Origin: Acidobacteriota bacterium
GTDB taxonomy: Bacteria > Acidobacteriota > Blastocatellia > RBC074
Reading direction: 5' to 3'
Length of the DNA: 7,413 bases
Assembly: GCA_013140935.1 (NCBI GenBank)
Contig: JABFSD010000673.1
Location: forward strand, 1 to 7,413
In this document: piece by piece, positions 7,172 through 7,413 of the stretch
Position numbering within the stretch: position 1 is the stretch's first letter
How the letters are laid out: every line of letters starts with the position of its first letter
Program-made: the position numbers and the translations under genes
The notes under the pieces: generated by a model
What the model saw: only the letters and a program-made list of their open reading frames with translations
What the model was told of the DNA's origin: nothing
Databases searched by the model: none

Positions 7172-7249
7172 TAGCGGTTTTCACGTGTGTGCGACAGATG
7201 GGTGCGACCGGCGGGGCAGCCGCAGGTCGCACCCATCTGAAAACCGCTA
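7172..7249. repeat. Long interrupted palindrome upstream of the IS110 element
   Basis: The outer arms TAGCGGTTTTC (7172-7182) and GAAAACCGCTA (7239-7249) pair perfectly, as do the inner arms AGATGGGTGCGACC (7196-7209) and GGTCGCACCCATCT (7225-7238), giving 25 bp. A 13-nt insertion (7183-7195) sits only in the left arm; it ends in GTGCGAC, which is repeated in the inner arm (7202-7208). The 15-nt apex contains GGC/GCC. No U-tract follows. It resembles REP-type intergenic palindromes, which several IS110-family elements use as targets, but copies elsewhere in the genome cannot be seen here. Confidence 0.8.
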
Positions 7250-7301
7250 AAGACTTTCAGGCAAACTTCAGGTCGTATGCCGATGCAAACGTAATATGAA
7301 A

Positions 7302-7366
7302 GGACGCCCCGCTAATAGTAGTCTTGAATTGCGAAGTTCGAGATTACCAATAGCAAGGAGGCGTCC
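7302..7366 (+). ncRNA. Structured leader of the IS110 transposase, candidate 3' part of a bridge RNA
   Basis: GGACGCC (7302-7308) pairs with GGCGTCC (7360-7366). Inside, a long imperfect hairpin runs from CTA (about 7312) to TAG (about 7353): 17 opposed positions, 15 of them paired (two by G·U), with A·A and A·C mismatches and an 8-nt loop around TTGCGAAG. An asymmetric internal loop (CCG against CAAGGA) separates the two stems. IS110-group elements encode a bridge RNA in the non-coding left end just before the transposase, with stems and internal loops that hold target and donor guides. Position and shape fit, but the guides cannot be assigned without the right end. The outer stem also covers part of the AGGAGG ribosome site (7356-7361). 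Confidence 0.4.
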
Positions 7367-7367
7367 G

Positions 7368-7413
7368 ATGAGTAATATCAAGTATGTGGGCATGGATGTT
7401 CACAAGGCAATAA
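7368..7413 (+). CDS. IS110-family transposase, N-terminal fragment
   Basis: The first 15 codons of a gene that continues beyond the window: MSNIKYVGMDVHKAI. This is the characteristic opening of IS110-family DEDD transposases, where the Asp of the G-x-D-V-H motif (here Asp10) is the first catalytic acid of the RuvC-like domain. AAGGAGG (7355-7361) lies 6 bases before the ATG. The fragment is too short to tell the IS110 subgroup from IS1111; a sizeable structured non-coding segment upstream of the gene is more in keeping with the IS110 subgroup. The gene could still be truncated or broken downstream. Confidence 0.85.
   Translation, partial: MSNIKYVGMDVHKAI

Larger units (their letters stand above)
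7250..7413 (+). mobile_element. IS110-family insertion sequence, left end (rest outside window)
   Basis: The element is recognised from the start of its transposase at 7368. The left boundary near 7249/7250 is inferred: the right arm of the palindrome stops matching there, although the left arm continues outward into GCAGGGAGCGG. IS110-family elements lack long terminal inverted repeats and insert next to a short core dinucleotide, so ends cannot be read directly. If the palindrome instead belongs to the element, the boundary lies further left. Confidence 0.5.

Noticed and set aside
6773..7174. 133-codon plus-strand open frame
   Set aside because: No ribosome site or recognised motif, and other frames over the same bases are open too.
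7149..7182. Resemblance to group II intron domain V (GAACC..GATGCGG..GGTTTTC) with GTGCG motifs nearby
   Set aside because: The stem does not close in the domain V pattern, and there is no intron-encoded reverse transcriptase in the window.
7120..7299. 60-codon open frame spanning the long palindrome
   Set aside because: It has no start before an internal ATG; openness across a GC-rich palindrome is weak evidence for coding.

Overview
The window is bacterial chromosome of moderately high GC, with standard Shine-Dalgarno sites and compact genes. Taxonomy cannot be read from it with certainty. The mix of MetZ, Uma2, SEC-C/HEAT and SpoVR proteins, together with palindrome-rich intergenic DNA, would suit an Acidobacteriota-like soil bacterium, but this is an impression from family content and not a demonstrated placement.

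Layout: (1) 1-2290, plus strand, four closely spaced genes: the 3' part of an O-succinylhomoserine sulfhydrylase (metZ), a Uma2-family PD-(D/E)XK nuclease-like gene, a single-domain rhodanese, and a membrane-anchored TlpA/ResA-type thioredoxin. MetZ, rhodanese and TlpA all concern sulfur or thiol chemistry; the Uma2 gene looks like an intruder. (2) 2309-2654, minus strand: a tRNA-Ile gene (anticodon CAU) split in its anticodon loop by a 273-nt group I intron with all core helices visible. It has its own sigma70-type promoter. This is the most striking element of the window. (3) 2730-3698, minus strand, a HEAT-like protein with a C-terminal SEC-C zinc motif, divergent from (4) 3867-5228, plus strand, a full-length SpoVR-family gene. 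Their shared intergenic region carries two overlapping, mutually exclusive hairpins. (5) 5253-5525, minus strand, a small unrecognised protein with the same W-x-WYERPGA motif near both ends. (6) 5526-6143, about 0.6 kb without a supportable gene. (7) 6237-6626, minus strand, a small probably secreted four-cysteine protein followed by a strong bidirectional terminator. (8) 6627-7171, another stretch without a supportable gene. (9) 7172-7413, a long palindrome, then a structured leader and the first 15 codons of an IS110-family transposase that runs off the window.

The two most interesting items are both RNA-based. One is the self-splicing-type intron in tRNA-Ile(CAU), whose core closely resembles the Azoarcus tRNA-Ile intron as remembered but which appears to sit at a different position (U33/C34). 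The other is the structured non-coding segment in front of the IS110 transposase, a candidate for the 3' part of a bridge RNA. The upstream palindrome breaks off abruptly, which may mark the insertion point of the element.
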